Source: Ophiocordyceps camponoti-saundersi (nom. inval.) (taxonomy: Eukaryota; Ascomycota; Sordariomycetes; Hypocreales; Ophiocordycipitaceae). From it: a DNA stretch of 64,000 nt. The notes below the pieces were generated by a model. That model did no database searches and was not told the origin of the DNA. It saw only the letters and a list, made by a program, of their open reading frames with translations. Each line of letters begins with the position of its first letter. Within the stretch, counting starts at the first letter, position 1. Made by a program: the position numbers and the translations under genes. The stretch is from assembly GCA_003339415.1 (NCBI GenBank), contig PDHQ01000010.1, forward strand, positions 248,740-312,739. Direction: 5' to 3'. Positions 20,732 to 31,758 of the stretch are shown here, piece after piece.

Positions 20732-21622
20732 TCAATACGTCGCCGGCACGATGCACGTACGTCCACCATCCGTCATCAGTACAGAGCCGTCCAGGTAGCC
20801 ACCGGCGGCACTGGTAAGGAAGAGCGCGACGCCCGCCATCTCCTCCTCCGTACCCGACCGTTCCAGCGGGTTCGACCCCTTGGGCATGCCGCCCTCTTCC
20901 CGCGGGTTGGAATTGCCCTTGAGCAAGGTGTCGTCCGTCATCTCGCTGGGGTAGACGCCCGGAGCGATGACGTTGACCCTGATCTTGAACTGGGCAAAGG
21001 CCGTGGCCAGCTGCTTGCCCAGCTGTATGGCGGCCGCCTTGCTGGCGGCGTAGGCGTAGCTGGAGATGACGATGCGGGCGAAGCCGGCTATGGAGGACAT
21101 GATGATGACCTGCGACTTTTGCGTCACCACCGCTCGCTTGTTGCCCTCGTCGAGGAGGTCTAGGAAGGCGACGACGGTGAAGAAGACGGCGGTGACGTTG
21201 ACGTGCAGAGTCTTTGTGAACTCGTCCATGCTCGGCTTCCACAGGCTCTGCTGCACGTCCTTGACGGTGGTGGATTCGTTCTTCTTCAGGACGCTGTCCT
21301 CGAGCATGGCCGTGGCTATGCCGCTGTTGGCCAGGACGACATCGCAGTAGCCGACTTCTTTCCGCACCCTCTCGGCTGCCGCCTCCAATGCGTCCTTGGA
21401 GGTGACGTCACAGACGACGGGATGGATGACGTGGGAATGAGAGGACGAGTCCCTGGTCTTGTTCAAGGCATCCTCTCGCCGTCCCAGGATGTAGATGGCC
21501 TTGGCTCCGTTGGCTGCCAGCGCGTGGGTTATGACCCTGCCGAGACCGGATCCTCCGCCGGTGACGACGGCCACGAGGTTCTTGACCTCGAATAGGGACT
21601 GAACCTTGTAGGAAGAGTCCAT
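20732..21622 (-). CDS. Short-chain dehydrogenase/reductase (SDR)
   Basis: Intronless, 296 aa. Classical SDR features are visible: the nucleotide-binding TGGGSGLG near residues 21-28, a CDVTS acidic/adenine-binding turn, LANSGI in place of the usual NNAG, a catalytic Ser in IIMSSIAGF, the YAASK catalytic Tyr-Lys pair, and IRVNVIAPGVYPSEM after it. The C-terminus ends with the family's LDGSVLMTDGGR block. It should be an NAD(P)(H)-dependent oxidoreductase; the substrate cannot be predicted. Not linked to any biosynthetic backbone gene in this window. Confidence 0.92.
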   Translation of the reverse strand: MDSSYKVQSLFEVKNLVAVVTGGGSGLGRVITHALAANGAKAIYILGRREDALNKTRDSSSHSHVIHPVVCDVTSKDALEAAAERVRKEVGYCDVVLANSGIATAMLEDSVLKKNESTTVKDVQQSLWKPSMDEFTKTLHVNVTAVFFTVVAFLDLLDEGNKRAVVTQKSQVIIMSSIAGFARIVISSYAYAASKAAAIQLGKQLATAFAQFKIRVNVIAPGVYPSEMTDDTLLKGNSNPREEGGMPKGSNPLERSGTEEEMAGVALFLTSAAGGYLDGSVLMTDGGRTCIVPATY

Positions 21623-21710
21623 TATTGTCGAATGGGAAGAAGCAGTTGTTGAGGTTTCAGGTGAACGAACAAGTAGTGGCGATGCAAGTTTCTTATATAT
21701 GGTCTATATA

Positions 21711-21759
21711 TATCTATATATATATATATATATGTATATGGTCTCTCTCTCTCTCTCTC
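21711..21759 (+). repeat. TA/CT microsatellite
   Basis: Alternating TA run followed by a CT run, about 90-140 bp upstream of the SDR start on the minus strand. Confidence 0.75.
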
Positions 21760-23451
21760 CCCTATGACTCTGATTGACATCATCATCATCCAAGCAAACA
21801 GCGTGTGTATGTATGTATGTCCGACACGGCAAAGACCGGGGCTAGTCTGTTTCAGGGTGTCTGTCCTTGTCAGAGCCTCTCCTCTCTCTAACCTTTTTCT
21901 CTTGCCGAGGTCCCCAAGTTCAACTGGCCCGCAGTAAGACCGGGGAGAGAGAGAGAGGGGGGGAGGAGGACGGATCATGACAATCCATTCCCTCTGTTGT
22001 GTAACGACGGGTCAACTGTGTCTTCTCTTGCTTCTTATTCGATGAAGGGCTCTGGCTGGTCCCGGCTGACCGAGACAGGGTGGGTGGTATTCCGTCCTAC
22101 TACGGAGCAGAGTCCGAGACACGCATCAGCTGGAGCAAGGGGGGGGGGGGGGGGAGAGGGATTTGTATGTATGGAAGAGAAAGACGGTCTGTCTTCGGGG
22201 GGTTTAACCAATCATCGTCCATACATATGGTAGGTAGCCGTAGCCTATAGGGACTAGGCCTCTGACGTAAGTGAGGAGCGCTCTTTGAAGCCTCACGCCA
22301 CGGATATACATATAGTCCGTGATATGCGCTGGTCTTCTTCTTCTCCTTCTTCCACCCTTTTCCAGCCAACGTCAGCCTCAAGCGGCGACACCGCCATCAA
22401 TCCCCCCCCCCGGTGATAGAACACTCCAACTTGTCGCGGCCGTCTTCTTCCCCGCCGCAGTTGATGATGGGTTCGATTCGCCATCTTCCCGTGAGGCGAG
22501 CCTGGTACGTCAACGTCTGGATGGTGCCACCGTCCTCCTCGTCGTCGTCCAAGTCGTGTACTGCTCGCTGTATTCACCGGCTTCTTGGTTGGTAGGCCAA
22601 GATATACATACATACGTTACCATCCTCATACCTCTTTCATAGTCTTTCTCCATATCTTCTTGTCTCTTCCATGCCTCGGTTCCTATTACCGATATCTTGG
22701 ATCCTTCCCGTATCCGTATCGGTTTTGTTGATATACTCTTCAAGACGTCTATACCAAGCTCTCTCGTATCTATTCAGCCTTACCATCGTCTGTAAATACG
22801 GGCTGTCGTCGGATCTATCCATGTATGCATCATGGGACGCCTGCAGGGGACCGGATGAAAAGTGGATTCTATGCCTCTTATAACTGCTAGTCATCCCGGG
22901 ATGCCTGTCGACTTCCATATCCCGGTCCGGGGAAATACGGACGTCTGCCGGCCTTGGGGTTCCACTATATACGAATACACACACACACACACATGCTTGA
23001 GTGTCTGAATCAGACACGGATACTCTTCATCAGCTCAGTCTCCCAAACGGACACGTAGCAGACTCGCCCTGCCGGTGCCGGAGGGGATCTCGAGCAGTCT
23101 TCGTACCTTGGAGGAAGCAAGCATCATCATCATCTCAGCAGCCAAAGTCACCCATCTTCTCCATCAGTTAGTTATCAACGAACCTCATCACTCGACATCA
23201 AGACCATGTTCGAAGTAAGACAAGATAGAAAAGGGGAGAGGGGGGGTGAAAAGGCAGTTGAGACAAACCCATCCGTTGCCATCCCCAGCTGAATTCTCTC
23301 CCTCTCTCCTCCGCAACGGCTTCATATACCTAGGTAGGTCCATGTATGCGATGTAACCCGAGCGGTGATGACTATCAGGCCTCGAAAGATGCAAGGACAA
23401 GGGAAAGAAAACAGACAGCCATCACTTCATAACTCATACCTTTTCACATTG

Positions 23452-23491
<40 letters not shown>
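23452..23491 (+). repeat. CT dinucleotide repeat
   Basis: About 18-20 perfect CT units in gene-free DNA. Confidence 0.8.
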
Positions 23492-23495
<4 letters not shown>

Positions 23496-24002
23496 ACCGG
23501 CCCCGTGTAGGCGCGCAAGCCAGCTAGACAATTTCTTCATGAGCCCATCCCTCGAGAGGGCGGGTGACGCAGCCAGAGCAAGCGAGGATATGAACCCTTC
23601 TGCCGGGGAAAAGGGTTTCGAAGGAAAGGTATATAGTTTAGTAGAGAGCGTGTATATCAGCTGAGAAAGAGTCGTCTCTTCAAGTTATACATATCTTCAC
23701 TTCGAAAACGTCACATGCCCTCCTTCTCCTCAACCCCAACCAAGGAAGAAGAAACCCCGTCACATCGTCACATACACGCCCCCAAGGAAAAGAAACAGCT
23801 CTAGACCCAGCACCTCTCACGATTCAGAACAGAACCGTTACAACCTCTCCCTTTAACCCCCCCCCCTTCCCTATCAAAACGACCCCAGAAAAGGCCAAAA
23901 ACACACACATTGACTCAACCTCCGGAATTCCTATAGAAACCGCTGAGCAACTTGTCTCACAGCCTACACAGCAAACGTAGAAGAGGCAGTAAACGCATCA
24001 CA

Positions 24003-24010
24003 TATAAAAG
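24003..24010 (+). promoter_or_regulatory. TATA box of the repeat-rich secreted protein
   Basis: TATAAAAG about 212 bp upstream of the ATG at 24222, followed by a pyrimidine-rich leader typical of strongly expressed fungal genes. Confidence 0.5.
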
Positions 24011-24221
24011 CCATCAGACGTAAAACCCACGTCCGCTCTGTCTGTTCTCCTCCTACTTACTGGTGATTTCCTCCTCTTTCCGACTTCCTTTTTCCTCTGT
24101 CGTATTACCCTCGCACTGATATGCCTCTTCAACTTTGACAAGGTCGATTCTACTACAAAGGCGTTTTTCTTCAACTCTGACTTGGACCTTTCATCATCCT
24201 TGTTGGGCTTCGAGGGTAAAG

Positions 24222-25088
24222 ATGAAGCTTTACGTCGCCTTTTCGACTTTGATAGTCGGACTGGCGTTGGCGAGTCCCGTTGCGGAGGAAGAGAAGGGGA
24301 AGTCGGTGAGTTTATCGGTTTGATTCATCTTGTGCTTGCTCTGTTCAAGTTGGTTTGGTTAACGCTCTTTCTAGCCGTCTTATACGAACCCTAAACCGTC
24401 GACACCTGGCTATAACCCGGCACCACAACCAAAGTCGTCACCAGCCAGCTACCAGTCGTCGTCGTCGTCACCTTCTTCTTCTTCTTCTTCAGACCATCAG
24501 TCGTCGTCAACCCCGAATTACAAACCATCAACCCCCCAATATGAATCGTCTTCCCCAGGCTACCAGTCGTCATCCTCTCCAGGCTATCAATCGTCATCCT
24601 CTCCAGGCCATCAACCACAATCCTCAGGTTACCAATCGTCATCCCCAAGTTATCCATCCTCCTCCCCGAGTTATCAATCCTCCTCCCCCAACAACCCAAC
24701 CTCATCACCATCAAACCCAGAACCTAACTACTCGTCCCCCTCCCCCAACCACGACACCTCATCCCCAGACTACCAATCCACGCCCCCAACCTACCAATCA
24801 TCAGCCTACAGCTACCAACTCTCAGGCCGAAGCTACGAATACAACCGCCGTCCATCACCCCAAGGCTACCATCCCCGCCAGGCAAGCAGCTACCGCCCTC
24901 GACCTCAGAGCCATCAACCATCGCCTCATAGCCAGCCGTCACCATCGTCTTATCGTCAGCCGTCACGCGAAACCATCTTTATCCCCGGCCGTAACAGCTG
25001 TCGCAGCCAAAGACCTCATATTCACAACTTCACCCGTAAAACGGGCTACAGAAGAGCCAAGTCTGTCCGTCACTTTAGACACGACTGA
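24222..25088 (+). CDS. Secreted Ser/Pro/Tyr/Gln-repeat protein with basic tail
   Basis: Two exons: 24222-24305 and 24375-25088, 265 aa. Exon 1 encodes the signal peptide (about residues 1-18, ending ALAS) and an acidic EEEKGKS stretch. After the GTGAGT...CTAG intron the correct frame reads a long low-complexity domain (about residues 29-225) of imperfect Tyr-centred repeats, best seen as SPGYQSSSSPGYQSSSSPG and SPSYPSSSPSYQSSSP. The last 40 or so residues are strongly basic and contain the only cysteine (C237). No catalytic domain, no Kex2 site between repeats, and no GPI tail are seen. I do not recognise it. An extracellular structural, wall-associated or effector role is speculation. A longer reading in another frame over the same DNA has no signal peptide and is a shadow. 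Confidence 0.78.
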
Positions 25089-25587
25089 AGATAATCGTCT
25101 TCCTTTCAAGGAACATGGGAGTCTGGTGATAACATACCTAGTCAACCAAAGGGCTTTCACTTCCAAGGATGCTTCTGCCCTTGACGTGACAGACATCTCT
25201 TAGCTTCCGTATTCTCATTGTCCGGGAAAGCTGTGTATGCTTGCTTGCCTGAGATTCCCAGCGAGCAAGACAAGAGCCTACAGTTAGTCCGTCCAATGTT
25301 TAATTCACGTCATCTTTCTCTGTGAATACGTGTCACTCCATCTTCCTTCATCACCCACCCTTGTAAACTCAAGCCTCCCCCTCTTCGACCCTTCACCAGG
25401 CTTCCTCATCCGGCAATGGCTTGCAACAATGACAACAGGCGAATGGCAAGCAACAGGTATGAACAAGTGGCAGGGCCGAGATATCATGTCCCCCGGGAAC
25501 CCCTTCATATCATCAGCTACAATCTCTCTCACCTTACATCTTCTCCATCTCAACCACCCCTTTCCCCCAAAAATATCACATCGTCGC
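25089..25587. other. Convergent intergenic region
   Basis: Separates the repeat-rich secreted protein (+) from the DOCK gene (-). It should hold both 3' UTRs. No gene is seen. Confidence 0.45.
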
Positions 25588-28500
25588 TTACTCTTCATTC
25601 AAGCTCCCCATAGCCCACCCTGCCTTGCCACCCTTCATGCCCAGTTTCACGTTCAACTTGCTGAGCCTCTTCCTCATGCTTCCTCGCTTGCTAATCGCCG
25701 CCGGCTCTTCTTTATCGAGCCCCTTTTCGTCCGCCACCACGCCGCTGTCGAGACTCTCCTTACCGGCTGAAGAGCTGACTCGTCCCTGGCCCACCGTCAC
25801 CTGCTCTTCGTTACCTTCGCTCATCGACTGCGATCGGAATAAACTGTGTCGGAGACCGGATGCCTTGCTGAAACTGAGTCTGGGAGGGTTTGGCGCCTCG
25901 CTTCCGCCGCCGGCTTTCTCCGTCTCCGGTGCGTCGTCCGCCTCCTGCTTCCGACCGCCGAGAAAGCTGAGCCTCGCTCCGCGATGACGCATTGAGACTC
26001 GATGGACTACCGCTGCCTCTTCTGCCTTGGCGCCTCCGTTCAGCGGGCTAGCCGTCTTGGACCACTGCGGTCGTTTCTCTGAGGGAAAAGATCCCCTGAA
26101 CGCCGTGGATGGAGTCGGCGTCGCCTCCCTGGGCAAAGACACTGGCTGTGCCGGTGCGAACGTGGCGATCTCCGGCTCAAATGTGCTTTCGAAGTCTTCT
26201 CGCATGTTAAAAGCCTTGTCTCTTCGCCACACTGGGTTGCAGGTCTACTTACGCTGGTTGAGTTCCTCATGCTTTCGGCATAGGAGCTCGTTCGAGCTTC
26301 GAGCAAACGCGGCCAGGCACTTCTTTATCATCAACGCGTGATCGATCAGGGCCATCCGAAGAGCTGTCTCCTCGGGCTCCAACTCGGCCTCTTCGACATC
26401 TTTGCCCTCTTCCTCGCGCGATTGCGGGATAAGTTTCCGGTAACAGACAACGCTATGCTCCGACAACGGATTGACCGCGATGGTGACGGCATCCAGTAGC
26501 TGCTGCACGTTCTCCCCCTCCCCTTCGGCAAGGCGACGCTCCAGCGCTGCCAGCTCTTGCGTCTTGCGTGAGATGCGCTCCAGTCCAGTCTCGTGTGCAG
26601 TGAGCCTCAAGTCGTGATATTCCACAACCTCACTCCGTCGCAGAAGGGTCGGGAATGGTTCGGACGTCGTGAGCACCGTCTTCTCCGAGTAGTGGCCCTC
26701 CACGGGCCCTGTGGTGTTGCGTTTCTTCGTAATCGAGAAGTTCTGGGGATGCGAGCATAGGAGGTATTCGCGAACGACGTGAGGCACTCGAGCCCTCTGG
26801 AATACCTGATGAGCCGGGTCTCGATGAGGAACGATGGTTGAGATGACGAGGAATTGCCCTTCAACTTCGTTCACGTCGCCGCCGTTCGTAACGATCTGAG
26901 CCGACGGAAACTGCTCCTGGATGCGATCCGCAAAGGCGGAGGCTCGCTCTGTTAGCGATCCCTCGTAGACGAACTCCTTATCGCGGATGCTCGACGGAAA
27001 CCCGAGGCCTTTATAGACGACCCTGAAGTATCGCGGCGTAATCTTGTCGCACTTGGCAATCTTCTCGTATATCGTCGCGATGGCGCGCTCCGTTCTCGCC
27101 AGCTTTGCAAAGTCGAACACGTTGCTCTCGTACTGCTCTTGGAGTTCTTTGTAGGTCGCCAACGCGTTGCTCCACGACTCGCCTTCTTCGAAAAGCTTCA
27201 CCATCTCAAAGCAGATGCGCTCCTTGCGCTCGAACTGCGTCTGCGCAGGAAACTCTGGCTCCACCAGAGCAGGAGTCTGCCGTGTCGGGTCCCAGGCGTA
27301 GAGGTCGGCGTGGAGGCGCAGAGCCAGACCAGCTTCTCCGGGATTCCGCGTCGAGGCCTGGAAAGCTGCCAGCTGATGCACATAACGAATGAAGATCTCT
27401 TCCTTTTGCATGTCTCGCAGAAACTCCATCAGCCGCAGCTGATTGATGATGGCCGACGCCTCGTTGCAGCCGTCACTGCTGTGGACAGCCACCAGCAGAT
27501 CGAGGAATTCATCGAGCGTAGAGACGAGGTCTCGGACAGCTTGGTAAAGGGGCTCGTCCACCGTATCCGCCAGCGGCTCGAATCGTTCCAAGAGCTCGCC
27601 GACAAAGAGCTTTTGAAGCATGCTTTCCGTGACCGGCTTCGATTTGAAGAAACGATCGAGACAGTCGACCATTTCTGTCTGCACCACCGTCAAGTCTTCA
27701 CTCAAGGTCCATTCACTGACAATCATCGTCTGCAAGACCTCGACGGCCATCCGACGAAGTCCCTCGTGCACGCTCAGGCAGAGTTCGACGACGGGCCCGA
27801 CAAGAGTCGGCACATACTGGACTTGGTATCCTCCGATCCTGGGCAACCCATAGCGGCCACGCTCATCCGGTGTCGTCTCCCACCCGACAGCCTCCCACGT
27901 ATCGCGCAGTAGCTCGGCCCCGTGTTCCCGCACGTCCCCTGCAATCTTCCACACTGCTCGTCTCTTCTGCTCCGGAAACGTTTCCAGAGCCAGAGACGGG
28001 CTACCGACTAGCTTGAGGAGGGTCGTGAAGAAGAGTTTCCACAACTCCGTATTGAAGCTTTCAGCTTCATCGGGATCGGGAAGAAACGACTCTAAGAGGA
28101 TGCCGGCCAGGTATGTCAAGGTGCGCAGCGTCGATTTGTGGTGGTAGATGTAGATGCTCAACCAGCCCACTGGAAAGGCATCACCGGAGAGGATGCTCAT
28201 GTGAACTCGCAAGAGGTTTTCGAGGATGATGGTAAGGTCACCTTCGGCCAGTTCCAGCTGCATGCCCATGGAAGAGGTCGAGATGGCAGAGAGAACAGCC
28301 GACAGCTCAGCCAAGGCTTCGTCAAACGCGAACTCCTCAGCAATAGGCTTCGACGGAAAGGGATACGAGGTAGGAAACAACAGAGACAAGCGATCACGTG
28401 GCTTGCGAGGAGACGACTGAATGGCAAGGTAAGAGTCGATAATCCTAGGGAGGTGGTCCGGTATTTCTGGGCCGAGCTGGTCGACTTGGCTGGCAATCAC

Positions 28501-31500
28501 GGAGCAGCACAAGCGAATCTGGTCGCGCCACTGATCGCTGACTTCATCGGTATGGCCCCAGTGAGGCGCGATCCAGCGAACCGTGTTGGTACATAGAGCG
28601 GCCTTTTGTTCCGAGTGGGAAAACAGATCCAGCTTTGAATAGTTGACGATAAGGACCAGCTTGTATAGTATCAACTTGCCCTTGACGTCCGTACACGAAT
28701 CCATGAAGTCGATGGCAACGTGGAGGATCTCCTCAGTAGTCAGAAGACCAGCAAGTTCCGGTAACCAGGTGTGGAAGTGCTGAACAGCCAGTGTCTGGCT
28801 CCCGACCAAGACGGGGCTCGGATTGCGCATCATTGCGTCAAGTGCCTTAAAAATTGTCCGCAACTGGCGCGTAAATCCTTGAGGAGAGGATGTGATACCT
28901 ATCACGGCCTCCTTCGCCCTCATCTGTCCCCGCGCATGCGAGATGAACTTGAGAATCTGTCTGACCACCTTAAAGGTGGCCCTCAATTTGCGCGCCGTCT
29001 CTGGCTCTGTGGGATTTTCCAGCAAGCGCGTGAACGATCTGACCAGGCTCGTCGTTGCGAAAGGATACCTGAACTGGGTCTCGGCATACTGGTCCACCAA
29101 GGGGCCGAGGTTAAATCTTCTGTCGTGCACGATGCCGAGAACCCGTACCAAGGAGGTGAATATCAGGTCTTCAAGCTCTTCGTTGCCGGAATGCTCGACA
29201 AGTATTCCGAAGAGACCGTCGAACACGTCGCTCAACAGCTTAACGACTTCGATTTCCGGCACAAAGATCAGCTGCTTCAAGACAGCGGCGATGTCCTCTA
29301 CTGAAGGCAGTTCCTTCCATTTGAGAAGACCCAAAATCACTCTGTCTTGAGAGAACTTGGTACTGCAGAGAAAGGTGTCGACAAGAAGAGAGGCCAATGG
29401 TCCAGTGACGTCAGGAGAATGCTGATCTTTGCCGCGAACCGCCCACGGGAGCGAAAGATAGCCGCCTTTTCCCGTCGGACCGGCCTGGGCAGTCACCGTG
29501 TTCTCATCCAGCTTGTAAAGTAACAGGGCGTGTCGTCCATCGCGCAAAAAGGCTTCCTGGTCCCAAAGTGGCATGTGTGCAACGGCGAAGGGATGATTGG
29601 GCAGGTCGGAGAGAAACACGACGGCATGTGCAGTGGGAACGTCGTTGGGGGACAGATGAAGCCGGAGTGTATGATTCCAGGGCTCGCCCCTTTCCGTAGC
29701 TGCTGATCTGAAGGTCGTCAAAGCTTCGTTGTTGGATGAGGTGAAGATGCAATTCTCGAACCGCTGGCCTGAAGGCCCACGGATCTCCAGAGTAAACTGC
29801 AAGTTGGTTCCCTGGAAGCTGGACGGTAAAGCCGCCGCACTGGCGCCGTATCGCGACAGGAGATGCTGCCGAGTAAGTGTGGCGCCGTTGATGGTCAGGT
29901 ATATATCAGACCTCGGCTTCGAAGGCGCGCCAGAGAAGCCAATCCTGCTGGTTGTCGTGACGCCAGAAAGAAGCGTCGGTGTCGTCTTGATGAGCGCGTC
30001 GGCGTCCTGGTGGGTGAATGTCTGAAGACCGACTTGAAGGCGCTCGCCCCGTCGCGACTTTTCGAATTGCCCGTTTGGTTTTTCTAGCACCTCGCGGATC
30101 AGCGGATCCCATATCGCCTTGATCTCTTTATCCGAGCTGGAACGTGTGCTTGCTGGCGACCAGATGTTGACAACTTGCTCGATCTCGGTGGCTTGCTTCA
30201 TGAAGGGGTTGAGCCTCAGAACTCCGACGCCGACCATTCGCTGAACCGTCTGGGAGGTGCCCGTGACGGAAGCATTTGTCGAGCAAGCCGAGCTGGGCGG
30301 ATGATGGCCCTCTCGACTCTCCACCTCACAGAGCGCTGGAGTATCTTCATGCTGCTCTGAGACGGGGTCCATCTTGGGTATGCTATAGCCCCTCGAAAGC
30401 GTCTGTCGGTTACCCTTACCACCCCACATCAGACTTCTCCTCGAACTTCGATTCGTGCTTCCTATAGACATTGACTTTGAGTTATCTCTCGAGTGCCCGC
30501 TGGAGTCTGTGTGAGTACCTGAGCGGGAGAGAGGCGCTGGGAAAGCGATTTGCTGAGGCGCCAAAGCCTTGACGACCAGATAGAGCTCGGAGTCTGCAGG
30601 GGGGGCATCGCCGATATCCTGAGGCGACAAGTCGGTGAAGAGAGTTCTGGTAGATGAATTCTGGGCGAGGCTTCCGATGGTACCACCGGGCGGTATCTCG
30701 ACGTGAAAGCATTCAGACAAGTTGGAGATGTCACCGTTCTGCGATTTGCTGACGAGATACAACATCAGCGAGGTTTCCTCGGCGGAAGAGCCCGCAAATC
30801 CCTTGACTTCGACCATGAGATGGTGCAAGCTGGATAGTTCGGTCACAAGCTGGGGGGGTTCATCCAAGAGGCTCATCTGAGACTGGAGTCTGGTGATTTG
30901 GACGGCAGAATCGTCGCCCGTCATGACTCGACCGCGGGTCGCCGGATCGCGCACAATGACTTGACCACCACATAATTTGCTAACCGTCACCAGATCCCAC
31001 ACGGTCCTTTCGCGCAGCTGCTCGTACTCGTGGGTAGTCAGAACGTTGTAAAGCAACTGTTGACGGTGGATGTTGAGGCGGGCGATGAGCCGCGACAGCT
31101 CATCCAACTCGGCGTATCTGCGCGAAAGCAGCAGCTCATGGAGATTCTTTGAGTGCCATTCTCGCAGGCAGGAGGCGATCTCGTCTATCAACGGTTCGGA
31201 GGCCGAGGTAGGTGTTTCGTCACCGATCTTGAGCATCGGAACGGGGGCAGCAGGTCGCGGCGCGTTGCAGTCTCTTTTCAAGGGAACAGACAGCTTGCCA
31301 AGAATGCCGTTGGGAAGTTCGCTCAGAGGGTCTCTCGCGATGCTTGTGGCGGCCGTCTTATCGTCGGCCACATCTTTGGTCGGAGAGTTGCCGTTGGTGA
31401 AGCCACTCTTGGCAGAATCGCTCGCGGGTCGTGCATCAGCCGTCCCGTTCCCGCCTCGTTCACCATTCCCATCGCGACCATGGTCCGGCTCGCCGAGTAG

Positions 31501-31758
31501 CTCTCGAACCTCGACGCAGCTACGAGGAAAGATGCCGCTGAAGACGCGCGCCTCCAAAGTTTGGCCCTTGACAGATGTCAAGCCAGCCAAGATGCTGGGA
31601 GGCGCCACGAGGTAACCTCGCAGCCAGTTGCCATCAGGCGTCTCCTCGATGATATACAGCTCGTCTCCAATCTCGAGGGGAAGGTCGGCAGGACTCTCGG
31701 CGGTGAAGGGGTAAGTCGCAACTGCGAAGGCGATCCGGGGGAGAGGCTGCCAGGGCAT
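25588..31758 (-). CDS. DOCK-family guanine nucleotide exchange factor
   Basis: Two exons, 26253-31758 and 25588-26231, joined in phase to 2049 aa. It should activate Rho/Rac-type GTPases and so control actin and polarity; the yeast counterpart is Dck1. An N-terminal SH3 domain is evident (about residues 8-75, with VATYPFTAESPADLPLEIGDELYII). A DHR-1/C2-like region follows (about 610-740, including PRSDIYLTINGATL). The catalytic DHR-2 region lies at about 1480-1790 and includes RYFRVVYKGLGFPSSIRDKEFVYEG. The C-terminal 200 residues are Ser-rich and basic. Length and domain order fit fungal DOCK proteins. The single intron near the 3' end (GTAAGT donor, CCCAG acceptor) separates the DHR-2 part from the tail. 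Confidence 0.93.

Larger units (their letters stand above)
21623..24221. other. Long gene-free, microsatellite-rich region
   Basis: About 2.6 kb with no credible gene. It contains a TA-rich tract (about 21697-21740) followed by a CT run (21742-21759), a G run (22139-22154), a CA run (22976-22992), a CT run (about 23452-23491) and a TACCTAGGTAGG motif near 23329-23340. The right end is the promoter of the repeat-rich secreted protein. Confidence 0.55.

Noticed and set aside
20550..21242. 230-aa Arg/His-rich frame overlapping the SDR gene
   Set aside because: A frame-shifted reading of the SDR exon, whose own frame carries all catalytic motifs.
24222..25088. Dikaritin-type RiPP precursor (signal peptide plus repeated Tyr-containing cores)
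   Set aside because: No Kex2 Lys-Arg sites separate the repeats, the cores are not precise copies, and no UstYa-like or other tailoring gene is nearby.
24355..25203. Long open frame (282 aa, Arg/His/Pro-rich) over the repeat-rich gene
   Set aside because: It lacks a signal peptide and overlaps the spliced frame that gives a clean signal peptide, Tyr-centred repeats and a stop at 25088; its composition is a frame-shifted echo of the TCN-rich repeats.
26027..31615. Multiple open frames antisense to the DOCK gene
   Set aside because: All are short relative to the 5.5-kb exon they mirror and show no conserved motif.
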